64,000 bases of DNA from Thermoanaerobacterium thermosaccharolyticum DSM 571 (GTDB lineage: Bacteria > Bacillota > Thermoanaerobacteria > Thermoanaerobacterales > Thermoanaerobacteraceae). This document shows, piece by piece, positions 62,531 through 64,000 of the stretch (position 1 is the stretch's first letter; each line of letters starts with the position of its first letter). The DNA is taken from positions 1,220,001-1,284,000 of the forward strand of contig NC_014410.1 in assembly GCF_000145615.1 (NCBI RefSeq), given 5' to 3'. The notes beneath the pieces are model-generated. The model was not told the origin of the DNA and searched no databases. It was given only the letters and a program-made list of their open reading frames with translations. A program made the translations under genes and the position numbers.

Positions 62531-62549
62531 AGGGCTTTTAGCCCTTTTA
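62529..62549 (+). terminator. Terminator after the 48-aa gene
   Basis: AAAGGGCT-TTT-AGCCCTTT followed by TATTT; begins at the stop codon. Confidence 0.75.
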
Positions 62550-62566
62550 TTTAAAGGTGTTTTATT

Positions 62567-63598
62567 ATGAGAATAAACAAAAAATATATTACATATATCA
62601 TAGCAATGATTATTGTAATTCTTTTTTTGTATTTTGTATTTAGAAATATAGATAAAATCAAAGAAATATTGTTCCCAATTTTTATTTCTATTTTGATTGC
62701 ATACCTTGTGAATCCATTTGTATCATTTTTTGAAGATAAAGGCATAAAAAGGGTTCAATCGATAATAATTGTATATTTTTTGTTGTTATGCATTATGGCA
62801 TTAACTGTGTTATTTATATTTCCAATAATAACAAATGAAATGTCAAGTCTTTTTAAAATGCTTCCCGGATATATTGATGATCTAACATATAAAATTAATG
62901 ATATCAAAAATAATTATTTAGCATATCTGCCAAAAGAATTTAGCACTGTATTGGTAAAACGTACTAGTATGCTCAATAAAGAAATTGCATCTATGATAGA
63001 CGCATCAATACAAAGTATTATTTCACTGACGGGTCATATATTAAATTTGATATTAACACCTATCATTACATTTTATCTATTAAAAGATAAGGATATATTA
63101 AAAAGTGAGATAAAAGAGATAATTCCTGAGAATATGAGAGGAAGATTTTCAAAGATATTAAAAGATTTAGACAGTGTTATGAGTAAATACATAAGAGGGC
63201 AAATATACATTTCCATTATTGTAACTGTTCTTACATCAATAGGACTTATGATAATAAAAGTAAAATATTCAGTGTTGATAGGTATTTTAGCTGGAATTTT
63301 AAATATAATACCATATTTTGGACCAATACTGGGATCTATTCCTGCTATTGTTATGGGACTTATAGACTCTTTATACAAAGGCATTTGGGCTTTTGTGATA
63401 TTTTTTCTAGTACAGCAAATAGAAAGTGCATTTTTTGCACCCAAAATCATGAGTGATAGCGTAGATCTGCATCCTATAACGGTAATAATTGCGCTTTTAG
63501 TTGGAGAACAATTTTTTGGGATATGGGGGATGCTTTTGTCTGTTCCTGTTGTAGCTATGGTTAAAGTTATGTTAAAAGATGTTTTTATTGAGGTATAA
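62567..63598 (+). CDS. AI-2E family transporter (YtvI/PerM type)
   Basis: 343 aa, ATG behind AAAGGTG. Two N-terminal helices, a polar extracellular-type domain (about 85-150), helices from about 160, and the family signature IPYFGPILGSIPAIVMGL (about 248-265) plus MSDSVDLHPITVIIALLVGEQFFGIWGMLLSVPV (about 303-336). Members export diverse small solutes or Na+; the AI-2 name is historical. Upstream of alaS, as in other Firmicutes. Confidence 0.9.
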   Translation: MRINKKYITYIIAMIIVILFLYFVFRNIDKIKEILFPIFISILIAYLVNPFVSFFEDKGIKRVQSIIIVYFLLLCIMALTVLFIFPIITNEMSSLFKMLPGYIDDLTYKINDIKNNYLAYLPKEFSTVLVKRTSMLNKEIASMIDASIQSIISLTGHILNLILTPIITFYLLKDKDILKSEIKEIIPENMRGRFSKILKDLDSVMSKYIRGQIYISIIVTVLTSIGLMIIKVKYSVLIGILAGILNIIPYFGPILGSIPAIVMGLIDSLYKGIWAFVIFFLVQQIESAFFAPKIMSDSVDLHPITVIIALLVGEQFFGIWGMLLSVPVVAMVKVMLKDVFIEV

Positions 63599-63607
63599 TA
63601 GCAATTG

Positions 63608-64000
<393 letters not shown>

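Overview
This window looks like chromosomal DNA of a low-GC, thermophilic, anaerobic Firmicute of the Thermoanaerobacterium/Thermoanaerobacter type (inferred). The grounds are the AT-rich DNA with strong AGGAGG ribosome sites and TTG/GTG starts, three T-box leaders, a PPDK/PDRP pair, type III glutamine synthetase, and a TM1266-type hydrogenase-system regulator. No ribosomal RNA operon, phage module or CRISPR array is visible.

Layout. 1-5.9 kb: conserved cluster pgpH-ybeY-dgkA/PAP2-era-deoC-yqzL-recO-DUF4342. 5.9-11 kb: glyS behind its own promoter and leader hairpin, then the PPDK regulator and PPDK. 11-12.4 kb: a small minus-strand membrane protein and a broken secreted C39-peptidase-like gene. 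12.6-15.8 kb: rnr-smpB-tmRNA-tRNA-Ala. 15.9-18.2 kb: minus-strand glnN with an attenuator-like leader. 18.3-20.4 kb: an IS200/IS605 element (tnpA, tnpB, probable omega RNA) next to an oxidoreductase fragment. 20.5-24.7 kb: the cell-division cluster (HlyD-like, yggS, sepF, yggT, ylmH, divIVA) and a TM1266-type regulator. 24.7-28.8 kb: T-box(Ile)-ileS, MTA/SAH nucleosidase and a thiamine-binding family protein. 28.9-35.7 kb: a complete trpEGDCFBA operon behind a T-box with two terminator modules. 35.7-37.5 kb: bcp, a missed 45-aa membrane protein, DUF5665 and a DksA/TraR-type protein.

37.5-44.5 kb is accessory and decayed. It is bracketed by a direct repeat that includes the 3' half of tRNA-Trp: intact at the right, fossil at the left. 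Inside are gene fossils, an HD-GYP protein, an IS1182-like element, a set of tiny hydrophobic proteins (two of them 37-38 aa) and a YmaF-type His-rich protein. 44.7-58.6 kb returns to core genes: transketolase, a DUF4380-like protein, lspA-rluD, T-box-hisS-aspS, 6S RNA, tcdA, a CsoR-type repressor, thioredoxin, a cis-prenyltransferase homologue, rarA, iscR and iscS. 58.6-61.8 kb is a second decayed accessory patch: a 5'-truncated XRE/TPR regulator, a 3'-truncated ABC exporter, an MFS exporter and a possible micro-ORF. The window ends with a PRC-barrel protein, a tiny YtxH-like protein, an AI-2E family permease and the start of alaS.

Functional links. Aminoacyl-tRNA synthetase and trp genes are controlled by transcription attenuation, by T-boxes for ileS, trp and hisS-aspS and by shorter leader terminators for glyS and alaS. 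Ribosome rescue and RNA decay (rnr, smpB, tmRNA) sit together. No undescribed defence or biosynthetic system can be proven from this sequence. The best candidates for something unusual are the tRNA-Trp-bracketed small-protein region, the doubled trp attenuator, the GACAC specifier in the hisS-aspS T-box, and the two places where a good ribosome site faces an ATA codon.
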